NCBI GenBank assembly: GCA_018222695.1
Contig: JAAEZV010000122.1
Span: forward strand, 1 to 5,560
DNA length: 5,560 nt
From: Gammaproteobacteria bacterium
GTDB taxonomy: Bacteria; Pseudomonadota; Gammaproteobacteria; Pseudomonadales; Halieaceae
Direction: 5' to 3'
Positions 1 to 5,560 of this stretch are shown one piece after another. The notes below the pieces were generated by a model. That model worked only from the letters and a program-made list of their open reading frames with translations, ran no database searches and had not been told where the DNA came from. Numbering within the stretch: the stretch's first letter is position 1; each line of letters starts with the position of its first letter. The translations under genes were made by a program, and so were the position numbers.

Positions 1-748
1 CCACTGCATTGAGGCGTGCGACATGCGCCTCTCGCGTCTCGGGCACCAGCACATCCTCCAGCGCCTGCCGTTTCTGGGCAATCTCGAGATCACTGTAGCC
101 CTGTTGGCGCTTAAAATCGTGGTGCAGGTCGATTAGGTACTCATTCAGACGCGGGTCGGGCAGGGTGAGTTTCTCCGACAGAATCAGCACATCACCCGGC
201 ATCATTGCCTCACGAATCCGCTTCAGTAGTGCTTCGCGCTGCTCAATAGGAATGAACTGGAGCGTGTAGTTCATGATCACCACGCTGGCATTATCGAGCG
301 GGGTATCGAGTACGTCTGCCTGTTGCAGCTCAATGCGGCTCGCCTCAGGGAATTGCGCCAAGTGACTGCTTGCCTGCTCCAGCATCGCCTTGGAATTATC
401 GATACCGATGAGCTCGCATCGATCACAGGCGGGTTCCCGCGCCGCCGATAGGAGCGATGCGCCCCAGGAGCACCCCAAATCATAAATCCGCGAACCCGGC
501 CGGGCGTGCTGCGCGGCGAGGGTGCCGGTCATGCCTACCACCGTGGCGTAGCCCGGTACGGAACGATTGATCATGTCCGGGAAGACCGAGGCGACAGACG
601 CGTCAAAGCGGAACAGTCCCGGGTCAGACAGGGGTGAGGCGAACAGGTCATCACGCCCGCCTGACAGCGTGGGAGACGCGGGCTCACCCGCCGTCGACGG
701 GGTGATGTCGGCGTTTGGCGAGGAGTCTGGCGGGACATTTTGGGTCAT
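1..748 (-). CDS. cmoA: CmoA, carboxy-S-adenosyl-L-methionine synthase (3' end beyond window)
   Basis: CmoA is a cytoplasmic enzyme that turns SAM plus prephenate into carboxy-SAM and phenylpyruvate. CmoB then uses carboxy-SAM to make cmo5U at tRNA position 34. The 249 visible residues match the family throughout. FPDMINRSVPGY is at 56-67, the SAM-binding loop YDLGCSWGAS at 89-98 and GIDNS at 115-119. NYTLQF follows at 160-165, LSEK at 190-193 and the diagnostic HHDFKR...GYSDLEIAQKR at 209-227. From my memory of the E. coli protein (about 247 aa), roughly 25-28 C-terminal residues are missing. The ATG at 748 is the only in-frame ATG/GTG/TTG between it and Met59, but it has no clear Shine-Dalgarno. 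It gives a hydrophilic Ser/Pro/Thr-rich extension of about 28 residues before the conserved part. An in-frame ATG at 820 has GGAG nine bases upstream, but the added 24 codons look non-coding and would start inside the opposite promoter. cmoB often follows cmoA and may lie just left of the window (inference). Confidence 0.95.
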   Translation of the reverse strand, partial: MTQNVPPDSSPNADITPSTAGEPASPTLSGGRDDLFASPLSDPGLFRFDASVASVFPDMINRSVPGYATVVGMTGTLAAQHARPGSRIYDLGCSWGASLLSAAREPACDRCELIGIDNSKAMLEQASSHLAQFPEASRIELQQADVLDTPLDNASVVIMNYTLQFIPIEQREALLKRIREAMMPGDVLILSEKLTLPDPRLNEYLIDLHHDFKRQQGYSDLEIAQKRQALEDVLVPETREAHVARLNAV

Positions 749-780
749 GACGAGTAGGGGCGACCAAAGGCGTAAGGTGC

Positions 781-789
781 AGGATAACA
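781..789 (-). promoter_or_regulatory. candidate extended -10 promoter for cmoA
   Basis: On the minus strand this reads TGTTATCCT, an extended -10 (TGn followed by a hexamer matching 4 of 6 consensus positions). It would start transcription near 774 and give a leader of roughly 25 bases to the ATG at 748. I see no good -35 at the right distance, which an extended -10 promoter can tolerate. If real, it excludes the upstream ATG at 820 as the cmoA start. The call rests on motif reading alone. Confidence 0.25.
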
Positions 790-805
790 GGGCTTGTAGG
801 GCCCT
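789..805. repeat. short inverted repeat in the divergent spacer
   Basis: AGGGC (789-793) and GCCCT (801-805) form a perfect 5-base inverted repeat around a 7-base centre. It lies between the candidate promoters of cmoA and the aminotransferase and overlaps the proposed TTGTAG -35. It could be an operator half-site pair or chance in a GC-rich spacer. It does not resemble a TyrR box, and I saw none in this spacer. Confidence 0.3.
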
Positions 806-823
806 CGGTTCCTCGCGCATACT
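794..823 (+). promoter_or_regulatory. candidate sigma70 promoter for the aminotransferase gene
   Basis: TTGTAG (794-799, three of six -35 positions) is followed after 18 bases by CATACT (818-823, four of six -10 positions). Transcription would start around 830, leaving a leader of about 33 bases before the ATG at 863. It is the best pair I see in the spacer, but both boxes are imperfect. Confidence 0.3.
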
Positions 824-862
824 TTCGCGCTCCGCTTGATCTCACATTCCCGAGTGTTCGCC

Positions 863-2050
863 ATGTTTGATTCTCTTCCTGTGCTTCCGCCCGACTCTAT
901 TCTCGGCTTGGCGGCCGCCTGCCGCGCTGACCCCAACCCCGACAAGGTGGATCTCACACTGGGCGTCTACATGGATGAAACGGGCTTGTGCCCCGTTTTT
1001 GAAGCGGTGCAGCAAGCGCAACAGGCCTTGGTCAGTGAGGAACAGACCAAGGTGTACATGCCGCCTCAGGGAGATCCCGATTATCTGACCGGGATCCGCT
1101 CACTGGTATTCGGTGAAGCGGGTATGGCTGATCTTGGTGATCGCATTTCAGCCGTACAGACCCCCGGGGGTTGCGGCGCAGTGAGGTTGGGTGCCGAGGT
1201 GTTGCACGCCGCCGCCCCGGACGCCACCGTGTGGGTGAGTGATCCGACATGGCCGGTGCATATCCCCTTGATTGGCTCGGTGGGGCTGCAATTCAAAACC
1301 TATCGCTACTACTCCGCTGACATGAAGGGTCTCGATTTCGACGCTATGTTGGCGGATCTCGAGGCGGCGCAGGCCGGTGATGTGGTGCTTCTGCACGGCT
1401 GTTGTCACAACCCCAGTGGTGTCGATCCGACGCTCGAACAATGGGGCGTGTTGGCCGACTTGATGTCGGAGCGACAGCTACTGCCCATGATCGACTTTGC
1501 GTATCAGGGCATGGGGGCTGGTCTTGATGATGACGCCGCGGGTATCCGCGCGGTACTTGCGCGCGTGCCCGAGATGATTATCGCGGTGTCTTCCTCTAAA
1601 AATATTGGCCTGTATCGCGAACGAGCAGGGGCCGCGGTATTTGTGGGCGGCGATGCCCGCGCGGCCGAGGCGATGGCCAGCCAGGCTGTCTCTGCAGCCC
1701 GCCGTGTGTACTCCATGCCGCCGGCTCACGGTGCGCTGTTGGCGGGGCGAGTGTTGTCCTCACCGGCATTGCGATCAGCGTGGGAGGCCGAGCTGGGACA
1801 AATCTGCCAGCGCATTAACGACCTGCGCGGTCAGTTCGAGGACGCGTTAACCAACTCGACCGGGCGAGATTTTGGCTTTATCGGCAAAGAGCACGGCATG
1901 TTCTCGTTTCTCGGGCTCAGCGTTGAACAGGCGCAACGCCTGAGAGCGGAACAGTCTGTGTATATGCTGGATTCGTCCCGCATCAATATCGCCGGGCTCA
2001 ATACCAATAACCTAGGCCGGGTGGTCGAGGCGGTCGCCTCGGTGCTCTGA
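863..2050 (+). CDS. class I aspartate/aromatic amino acid aminotransferase (AspC/TyrB family)
   Basis: A cytoplasmic PLP enzyme that moves amino groups between aspartate or aromatic amino acids and 2-oxoglutarate. The 395 residues match the family length (AspC and TyrB are about 396-397). PLP and substrate residues are all visible. They include Tyr65 (KVYMPP), Trp130 (SDPTW), Asn183 in HNPSG, Asp211 and Tyr214 (DFAYQG), the Schiff-base Lys246 in SSSKN, Arg254 (RERAG), Arg280 (dicarboxylate-binding Arg292 in pig numbering) and Arg373 (SSRINIAG) for the alpha-carboxylate. The central block (HGCCHNPSGVDPTLEQW) is closer to my memory of AspC than of TyrB. Dual aspartate/aromatic use is plausible, so I give no symbol. 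Two active-site positions differ: Cys104 replaces the usual Thr/Ser of GG(T/S)GA, and Met285 replaces Asn/Ser before PPAHG. The ATG at 863 fits known N-termini (MF...DPIL-like). The frame is open to a TTG at 836, but nine extra residues with no Shine-Dalgarno are unlikely. The ribosome site is weak (GAG at 850-852). Confidence 0.93.
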   Translation: MFDSLPVLPPDSILGLAAACRADPNPDKVDLTLGVYMDETGLCPVFEAVQQAQQALVSEEQTKVYMPPQGDPDYLTGIRSLVFGEAGMADLGDRISAVQTPGGCGAVRLGAEVLHAAAPDATVWVSDPTWPVHIPLIGSVGLQFKTYRYYSADMKGLDFDAMLADLEAAQAGDVVLLHGCCHNPSGVDPTLEQWGVLADLMSERQLLPMIDFAYQGMGAGLDDDAAGIRAVLARVPEMIIAVSSSKNIGLYRERAGAAVFVGGDARAAEAMASQAVSAARRVYSMPPAHGALLAGRVLSSPALRSAWEAELGQICQRINDLRGQFEDALTNSTGRDFGFIGKEHGMFSFLGLSVEQAQRLRAEQSVYMLDSSRINIAGLNTNNLGRVVEAVASVL

Positions 2051-2075
2051 GGGAGCGCCTCGGCGCTTAACCCTC
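2049..2075. terminator. stem-loop at the convergent gene ends, possible bidirectional terminator
   Basis: GAGGG (2049-2053) pairs with CCCTC (2071-2075), and AGCGC (2054-2058) pairs with GCGCT (2063-2067) around a CTCG loop. A 3-base TAA bulge (2068-2070) interrupts one side. That makes about ten base pairs at the junction of two converging genes. There is no T-run on either side, so it is not a textbook intrinsic terminator. It may slow polymerase or protect the 3' ends. The aminotransferase stop (TGA, 2048-2050) and the uup stop (TAA, read from 2069 to 2067) both fall at or in it. Confidence 0.4.
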
Positions 2076-4001
2076 CAGTTCGATCAGGCGTTCCAAGGCG
2101 CGATCGAGCGCTTGCTCCGTTTCGGTGACGGCGGTCAACGTGGCAGCGACATCGTCGGGTGACTGCTCATAAAAATCGGGCTGAGCAATGAGCTCAAGAA
2201 GCTCCGCGTGGCGGGCTTCCAGAGACTCGATTTCGGCGGGTAGGGCGTCCAGCTCCCGTTGATCCTTGTAACTCAGTTTGGTTTTCTTCTGGGGCGGTGC
2301 GCTATCGCCCTCGTGATCTGGTGTTGATTTAGGCGTGGCCTTGGCTTCGTCGGCAGTGGACATCGTTACCGAGGCAGTATGAGAAGAAGTGCCAGCGGCG
2401 CCGATCATCGCCGAAAGTTGCCCACCGCGGGCTTCCCAATCGGAGTAGCTGCCGGCTTGTTCTTCGATGTCTCCGTCGCCCTTCATCACCAGCAGGCTAG
2501 TGACCACCTTGTCGAGGAAGTGGCGATCGTGGCTGACCAGAATGATCGTGCCTTTGAACTCCAGCAGGATCTCTTCGAGTAGTTCCAGCGTCTCGATATC
2601 GAGATCATTAGTCGGTTCATCGAGGATGAGCAGATTGGCGGGCCGGGTGAACAAACGCGCGAGAATCGCCCGATTGATCTCGCCGCCGGATAAGGCCTTA
2701 ACGGGGGTCCGAATGCGATTGGGAGCGAACAGAAAGTCACCGAGGTAGCTGATGGCGTGCCGACGTTGGCCATTGATCTCAATGAACTCCTGTCCACCAC
2801 ACACGTTGTCGATGAGGTCCTTTTCCGGGTCGAGCTCGCCGCGCAGTTGATCAGAGTAGGCGATCTCGAGTTGGGTGCCGAGTAGCACATCTCCTTCGTC
2901 AGGCGTGAGCTCACCGAGCAGGAGTTTGATCACTGTGGTTTTACCGACGCCGTTGCTGCCCACAATACCCACGCGATCGCCGCGCTGAATAATAGTGGAG
3001 AAGTCGTCCACCACCGTCTCGTTGTCATAGCGGAAGGCGATGCCTCGCGCCTCGGCAACGCGGCGTCCTGAGCGGCTGGCTTCCTCTAGCTTGAAGCTGC
3101 CTTTACCCTGCGCCACGCGGCGCTGAGCGCGTTCTCCGCGCATGGCCTTGAGCGCTCTGACCCGGCCCTCATTGCGCGTGCGGCGGGCTTTAATTCCTTG
3201 CCGGATCCACGTCTCTTCCTGCGCCAACTTTTTGTCAAACAGCGCATCAGCTCGCGCCTCGGCTTCAGCCTGCTGCTCTCTCAAGACCAGAAATTTGCTG
3301 TAATCCGCCTGCCATAAAGACAAGTGACCTCTGTCGAGCTCGCCAATGCGATTACAGACGCGTTGCAGAAAACGCCGGTCGTGGGTAATGAGTACGATAG
3401 CGCCTTCGAAGGCATTGACTTGCTGCTCCAACCAGTCGATTGACGGGATGTCGAGGTGGTTGGTGGGTTCGTCTAGAAGGAGTACGTCGGGCTCTGTTAC
3501 CAGTGCCCGCGCCAGTGCAGCGCGCCGCCGCCATCCTCCTGACAGGGTTGCCAACAGGTCATCTGCATTCAGGTCTAGCTGCTGTAACACCCTCTCTATA
3601 CGCTGCTCCATGGTCCAGCCGTCGAGATGCTCCAGCTCGGCCTGAATCTGACTCAGTTCTTCCAAAGCGTCCGCAGAGCCATCTGCGGTGAGGGTGTGGT
3701 AGCGGGAGAGCAGGGCGCCAGTCTCGGCTAATCCGGTGGCGACGTAATCAAACACGCTGGTCTCCAGATGCTCGGGTAGCGCCTGCTCAAGACGCGCCAC
3801 CGTGATGTTGGGGTCTATCCAACGTTCACCGTCCTCAGGGAGAAGCTCGCCCGAGAGGATGCGCATCAGCGTCGATTTGCCCGCGCCGTTCCGGCCCAGC
3901 AGCCCCAGCCGCTCGCCCTTGTCCAGCGTCAGGTTGACCTTGTCCAGCAATACCTGGGTGCCAATGCTGAACTCGATCTGATCGAGACGGATGTAGGGCA
4001 T
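2067..4001 (-). CDS. uup: Uup, ABC-F family ATPase
   Basis: A soluble twin-ATPase ABC-F protein without membrane segments. The family acts at the ribosome and in large-subunit biogenesis, and E. coli uup mutants show raised precise excision of transposons. The 644 residues compare with about 635 in E. coli. ATPase domain 1 has Walker A GRNGAGKS (36-43), signature LSGGW (153-157), Walker B LLLDEPTNHLD (174-184) and H-loop His207. The charged linker (about 241-310) holds the highly conserved LAQEETWIRQGIKARRTRNE stretch (259-278). Domain 2 has GSNGVGKT (348-355), signature LSGGE (437-441), Walker B LLILDEPTNDLD (457-468) and His491. A low-complexity spacer (about 523-575) leads to the C-terminal coiled coil (about 575-644, starting KLSYKDQRELDALP), which marks Uup apart from EttA and YheS. 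The second signature continues with Ile442 where Arg is usual. The start is fixed by AGGAG seven bases upstream. It diverges from ctaA and converges on the aminotransferase gene, so it is probably monocistronic. Confidence 0.96.
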   Translation of the reverse strand: MPYIRLDQIEFSIGTQVLLDKVNLTLDKGERLGLLGRNGAGKSTLMRILSGELLPEDGERWIDPNITVARLEQALPEHLETSVFDYVATGLAETGALLSRYHTLTADGSADALEELSQIQAELEHLDGWTMEQRIERVLQQLDLNADDLLATLSGGWRRRAALARALVTEPDVLLLDEPTNHLDIPSIDWLEQQVNAFEGAIVLITHDRRFLQRVCNRIGELDRGHLSLWQADYSKFLVLREQQAEAEARADALFDKKLAQEETWIRQGIKARRTRNEGRVRALKAMRGERAQRRVAQGKGSFKLEEASRSGRRVAEARGIAFRYDNETVVDDFSTIIQRGDRVGIVGSNGVGKTTVIKLLLGELTPDEGDVLLGTQLEIAYSDQLRGELDPEKDLIDNVCGGQEFIEINGQRRHAISYLGDFLFAPNRIRTPVKALSGGEINRAILARLFTRPANLLILDEPTNDLDIETLELLEEILLEFKGTIILVSHDRHFLDKVVTSLLVMKGDGDIEEQAGSYSDWEARGGQLSAMIGAAGTSSHTASVTMSTADEAKATPKSTPDHEGDSAPPQKKTKLSYKDQRELDALPAEIESLEARHAELLELIAQPDFYEQSPDDVAATLTAVTETEQALDRALERLIELEG

Positions 4002-4008
4002 GGATGTT

Positions 4009-4013
4009 CTCCT
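4009..4013 (-). promoter_or_regulatory. Shine-Dalgarno of uup
   Basis: AGGAG on the minus strand, seven bases before the ATG at 4001. It is the strongest ribosome site on the minus strand in this window and settles the uup start. A TACACT hexamer farther upstream (4024-4029, minus) could be a -10 box, but I see no matching -35. Confidence 0.8.
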
Positions 4014-4060
4014 GGGGGCGGCCAGTGTAGGGCAGAAAACAACCTTTGCGCGGATTTAGG

Positions 4061-4066
4061 TAGAAT
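4061..4066 (+). promoter_or_regulatory. candidate -10 box for ctaA
   Basis: TAGAAT matches five of six -10 positions. Transcription would begin near 4073, leaving a short leader (about 16 bases) that holds the Shine-Dalgarno. No convincing -35 lies 16-18 bases upstream, so an activator may be needed or the call may be wrong. The hexamer overlaps an in-frame ATG at 4065, which argues against that ATG being used. Confidence 0.4.
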
Positions 4067-4075
4067 GTTGGGTCT

Positions 4076-4081
4076 GGGGGA
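4076..4081 (+). promoter_or_regulatory. Shine-Dalgarno-like site that decides the ctaA start
   Basis: GGGGGA lies seven bases before the ATG at 4089. It favours this ATG over the in-frame one at 4065, which would add eight residues (MLGLGDNN) not typical of the family and lies in the presumed promoter. Confidence 0.55.
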
Positions 4082-4088
4082 CAACAAC

Positions 4089-5132
4089 ATGACGACAGCG
4101 ACAATAGACTCGCAGATTCATGCACGCTGGATAGCGCTCTGGCTGGCGGTCTGCGCCGTGACGATTTTGGGCATGATTCTGCTGGGCGGGGTGACCCGAC
4201 TCACCGAGTCTGGCCTGTCGATGGTGGACTGGCGCCCGATCATGGGCGTGATACCGCCGCTGACCGAAGCGCAGTGGCTGACTACCTTTGCCGAGTATCA
4301 GCAGTATCCCGAGTACCAAAAGATCAATCAGGGGATGGATCTAGCCGGGTTCAAACAGATCTTCTGGTTTGAGTACCTGCATCGTGTGCTGGGTCGGCTC
4401 ATTGGTTTGATGTATTTCGTGCCTCTGGTGATTTTTGCACTGCGCAAGATGATTGCGCCACAACTCTTGCCGACGCTGATTATGTTGTTGATTTTGGGTG
4501 CCGCGCAGGGCTTGCTCGGTTGGTACATGGTGAAGAGCGGCCTCGTTGACCGACCTTCTGTGTCCCAATATCGGCTGACGGCACACCTCGGCGTCGCGGT
4601 CGCCATCTATGCACTCATGATGTGGCTGGTATTGCGTGTCAGCACGGGCCTCTCACCGGCGCTAAAACACATCAGCGGCTGGGGCTGGGTGCTGGTTGTG
4701 GGGGTCTACACACTGATTTTGTCCGGCGGGTTTATGGCTGGCACGGACGCGGGCTTCGCCTACCCCACCTGGCCAATGATGGGTGAAACCTTTGTGCCCA
4801 TGGGCTATTACGCCGAGGGCTGGCAGGCCACTTTCGAAGGGGTCGCTACTATTCACTTCAATCACCGCATGCTCGCCTATGCCATGGCGCTCCTTGTACT
4901 GGTGCTGAGCGTGCAATCCCTGCGAACCAGCGATCATCCCGGCGTCAGGCGGGGTGCCTGGCTGATGCTGGTTGCGCTCACGTTTCAGGTAGCGCTCGGT
5001 ATCGGCACGGTACTGACGCAGGTGGCGATTCCCATGGCGGCGACCCATCAGGTGGGCGCGGTGTTGCTACTGACTGCGGTGCTGTACTGGATACACGCCC
5101 AGACTGACCAAAAGCTGGTACTCTCCGTTTAG
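4089..5132 (+). CDS. ctaA: heme A synthase, COX15/CtaA family
   Basis: An inner-membrane heme protein that oxidises the C8 methyl of heme O to a formyl group, giving heme A for aa3-type cytochrome c oxidase. The 347 residues show about eight membrane helices (near 15-35, 102-118, 126-146, 164-183, 198-215, 260-277, 289-309 and 320-336). These sit in two similar four-helix halves. The four heme-ligand histidines are present: His98 (EYLHR), His166 (TAHLG), His259 (FNHRM) and His320 (ATHQVG). The signature GGVTRLTESGLSMVDWRP (33-50) and the long loop before EYLHR place it in the COX15 class of proteobacteria and mitochondria. The Bacillus type carries a loop cysteine pair, and here Cys22 is the only cysteine. 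The second half repeats the motif as GGFMAGTDAGFAYPTWP (213-229). Tandem stops TAG-TAA end it. No SURF1, ctaB or oxidase subunit gene is visible beside it, so heme O synthase must be encoded elsewhere. Confidence 0.95.
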   Translation: MTTATIDSQIHARWIALWLAVCAVTILGMILLGGVTRLTESGLSMVDWRPIMGVIPPLTEAQWLTTFAEYQQYPEYQKINQGMDLAGFKQIFWFEYLHRVLGRLIGLMYFVPLVIFALRKMIAPQLLPTLIMLLILGAAQGLLGWYMVKSGLVDRPSVSQYRLTAHLGVAVAIYALMMWLVLRVSTGLSPALKHISGWGWVLVVGVYTLILSGGFMAGTDAGFAYPTWPMMGETFVPMGYYAEGWQATFEGVATIHFNHRMLAYAMALLVLVLSVQSLRTSDHPGVRRGAWLMLVALTFQVALGIGTVLTQVAIPMAATHQVGAVLLLTAVLYWIHAQTDQKLVLSV

Positions 5133-5193
5133 TAAAGAGTGAGACGGACCTCAGAGGTGACCCTTCGCCTTGGTAGCCGTCAAGAGGATCCGC

Positions 5194-5199
5194 AGGAGG
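5194..5199 (+). promoter_or_regulatory. Shine-Dalgarno that decides the GTG start of the response regulator
   Basis: AGGAGG lies ten bases before the GTG at 5210. That is slightly long spacing but a perfect core. An in-frame TAG at 5174-5176 closes the frame upstream, there is no other start codon between it and 5210, and no ATG follows until Met63. The GTG start is therefore well supported. I found no clear promoter in 5133-5193, so transcription may run on from ctaA. Confidence 0.75.
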
Positions 5200-5209
5200 C
5201 GGAACTGGC

Positions 5210-5560
5210 GTGAAAACCCTCATTGTCGAGGACAGTGCAACCCTCTGTGCCATCTACACCCAATATTTGGACGGCAGTGGTCTGGACGTGACTGCTGTCG
5301 AGACTCTGGCTGAAGCCCGCGAATCGTTGAGCCAGCTCAATCCACAGCTGGTGCTCCTCGATATTGAACTGCCGGATGGGAATGGCCTCGACCTGATGGA
5401 CGACCTGAGGCGTATTTCTCCGCGCCCGGCAGTTGTGGTGATGACGGGACATGGTGCCGACTACGCTGAGCGGGCCATTGCGGGCGGAGCCGACGACTTT
5501 CTCAACAAACCTTTCGATGCTGCGCGCTTGCGCGTCACCCTACTGAACGCCGCGGAAAAA
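5210..5560 (+). CDS. response regulator, LuxO-like receiver domain (5' part only)
   Basis: The first 117 residues of a two-component response regulator, cut by the right edge. The receiver domain is complete enough to judge: acidic pocket Glu7-Asp8 (LIVEDS), phosphate-accepting Asp51 (LVLLDIELPDGNG), switch Thr79 (VVMTGHG) and Lys100 in NKPF. All phosphorylation residues are intact. The start LIVEDSATLCAIY, the MTGHG loop and the end RLRVTLLNA resemble my memory of the receiver of Vibrio LuxO, an NtrC-type sigma54 activator. A central AAA+ domain and a helix-turn-helix would then follow outside the window. That is inference, because the output domain is not visible and single receivers or other output types are possible. 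It lies 77 bases after ctaA on the same strand, and no histidine kinase gene is visible. The start is GTG. Confidence 0.88.
   Translation, partial: MKTLIVEDSATLCAIYTQYLDGSGLDVTAVETLAEARESLSQLNPQLVLLDIELPDGNGLDLMDDLRRISPRPAVVVMTGHGADYAERAIAGGADDFLNKPFDAARLRVTLLNAAEK

Noticed and set aside
567..839. 90-residue plus-strand open frame opposite cmoA
   Set aside because: It lies antisense to the conserved cmoA frame and the divergent spacer, its composition is Ser/Arg/Gly-rich, and it shows no recognisable domain.
836..862. TTG at 836 as start of the aminotransferase
   Set aside because: It adds nine residues unlike the family N-terminus and has no Shine-Dalgarno; the ATG at 863 aligns with known starts.
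2486..2914. 142-residue minus-strand open frame inside uup
   Set aside because: It is an alternative frame of the conserved second ATPase domain of Uup; its Ser/Arg-rich composition is typical of a shadow frame in GC-rich DNA.
4662..5048. 128-residue minus-strand open frame opposite ctaA
   Set aside because: It is antisense to the heme A synthase membrane helices, His/Gly-rich, with no Shine-Dalgarno or domain that I recognise.
5120..5140. ACTCT...AGAGT repeat around the ctaA stop codon as a terminator
   Set aside because: The arms are only five bases with an 11-base AT-rich loop and no T-run; too weak to call.
1..5560. CRISPR arrays, tRNA/rRNA genes, insertion sequences, toxin-antitoxin or defence genes
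   Set aside because: I saw no regularly spaced repeats, tRNA-like cloverleaf, transposase motif or terminal inverted repeats; nearly all the DNA is explained by five housekeeping-type genes.

Overview
The window looks like a chromosomal housekeeping stretch from a moderately GC-rich gammaproteobacterium. The gene set is CmoA, an AspC/TyrB-type aminotransferase, Uup, a COX15-class heme A synthase and a LuxO-like receiver domain. That set, the aerobic heme A chemistry and the short spacers would suit a marine Halieaceae/Cellvibrionales-type organism, but the genus is a guess. Nothing marks a mobile element, CRISPR array, RNA gene or defence island, and base composition shows no obvious break.

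Layout. The left edge (1-748, minus strand) is the start and most of cmoA, which makes carboxy-SAM for wobble-uridine modification; its C-terminus lies outside the window. A 114-base divergent spacer (749-862) separates it from a class I aminotransferase (863-2050, plus). The aminotransferase converges on uup (2067-4001, minus), an ABC-F ATPase linked to ribosomes and DNA stability, and their stop codons share one imperfect hairpin. A second divergent spacer (4002-4088) carries a good Shine-Dalgarno for uup and a likely -10 box for the next gene. That gene is ctaA/COX15 (4089-5132, plus), an eight-helix membrane heme A synthase. After 77 bases comes a GTG-started response regulator (5210 to the right edge), of which only the receiver domain is visible.

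How the genes fit together. Two genes touch translation (cmoA, uup), one amino-acid metabolism and one maturation of aa3-type cytochrome c oxidase, and the last is a signalling gene with an unknown output domain. No multi-gene operon is proven. The only same-strand neighbours are ctaA and the response regulator. One possible metabolic tie is that CmoA releases phenylpyruvate from prephenate, and phenylpyruvate is an amino acceptor for aromatic-type aminotransferases such as the divergent neighbour may be. I did not find a convincing undescribed system; the findings are modest variations and regulatory structures.
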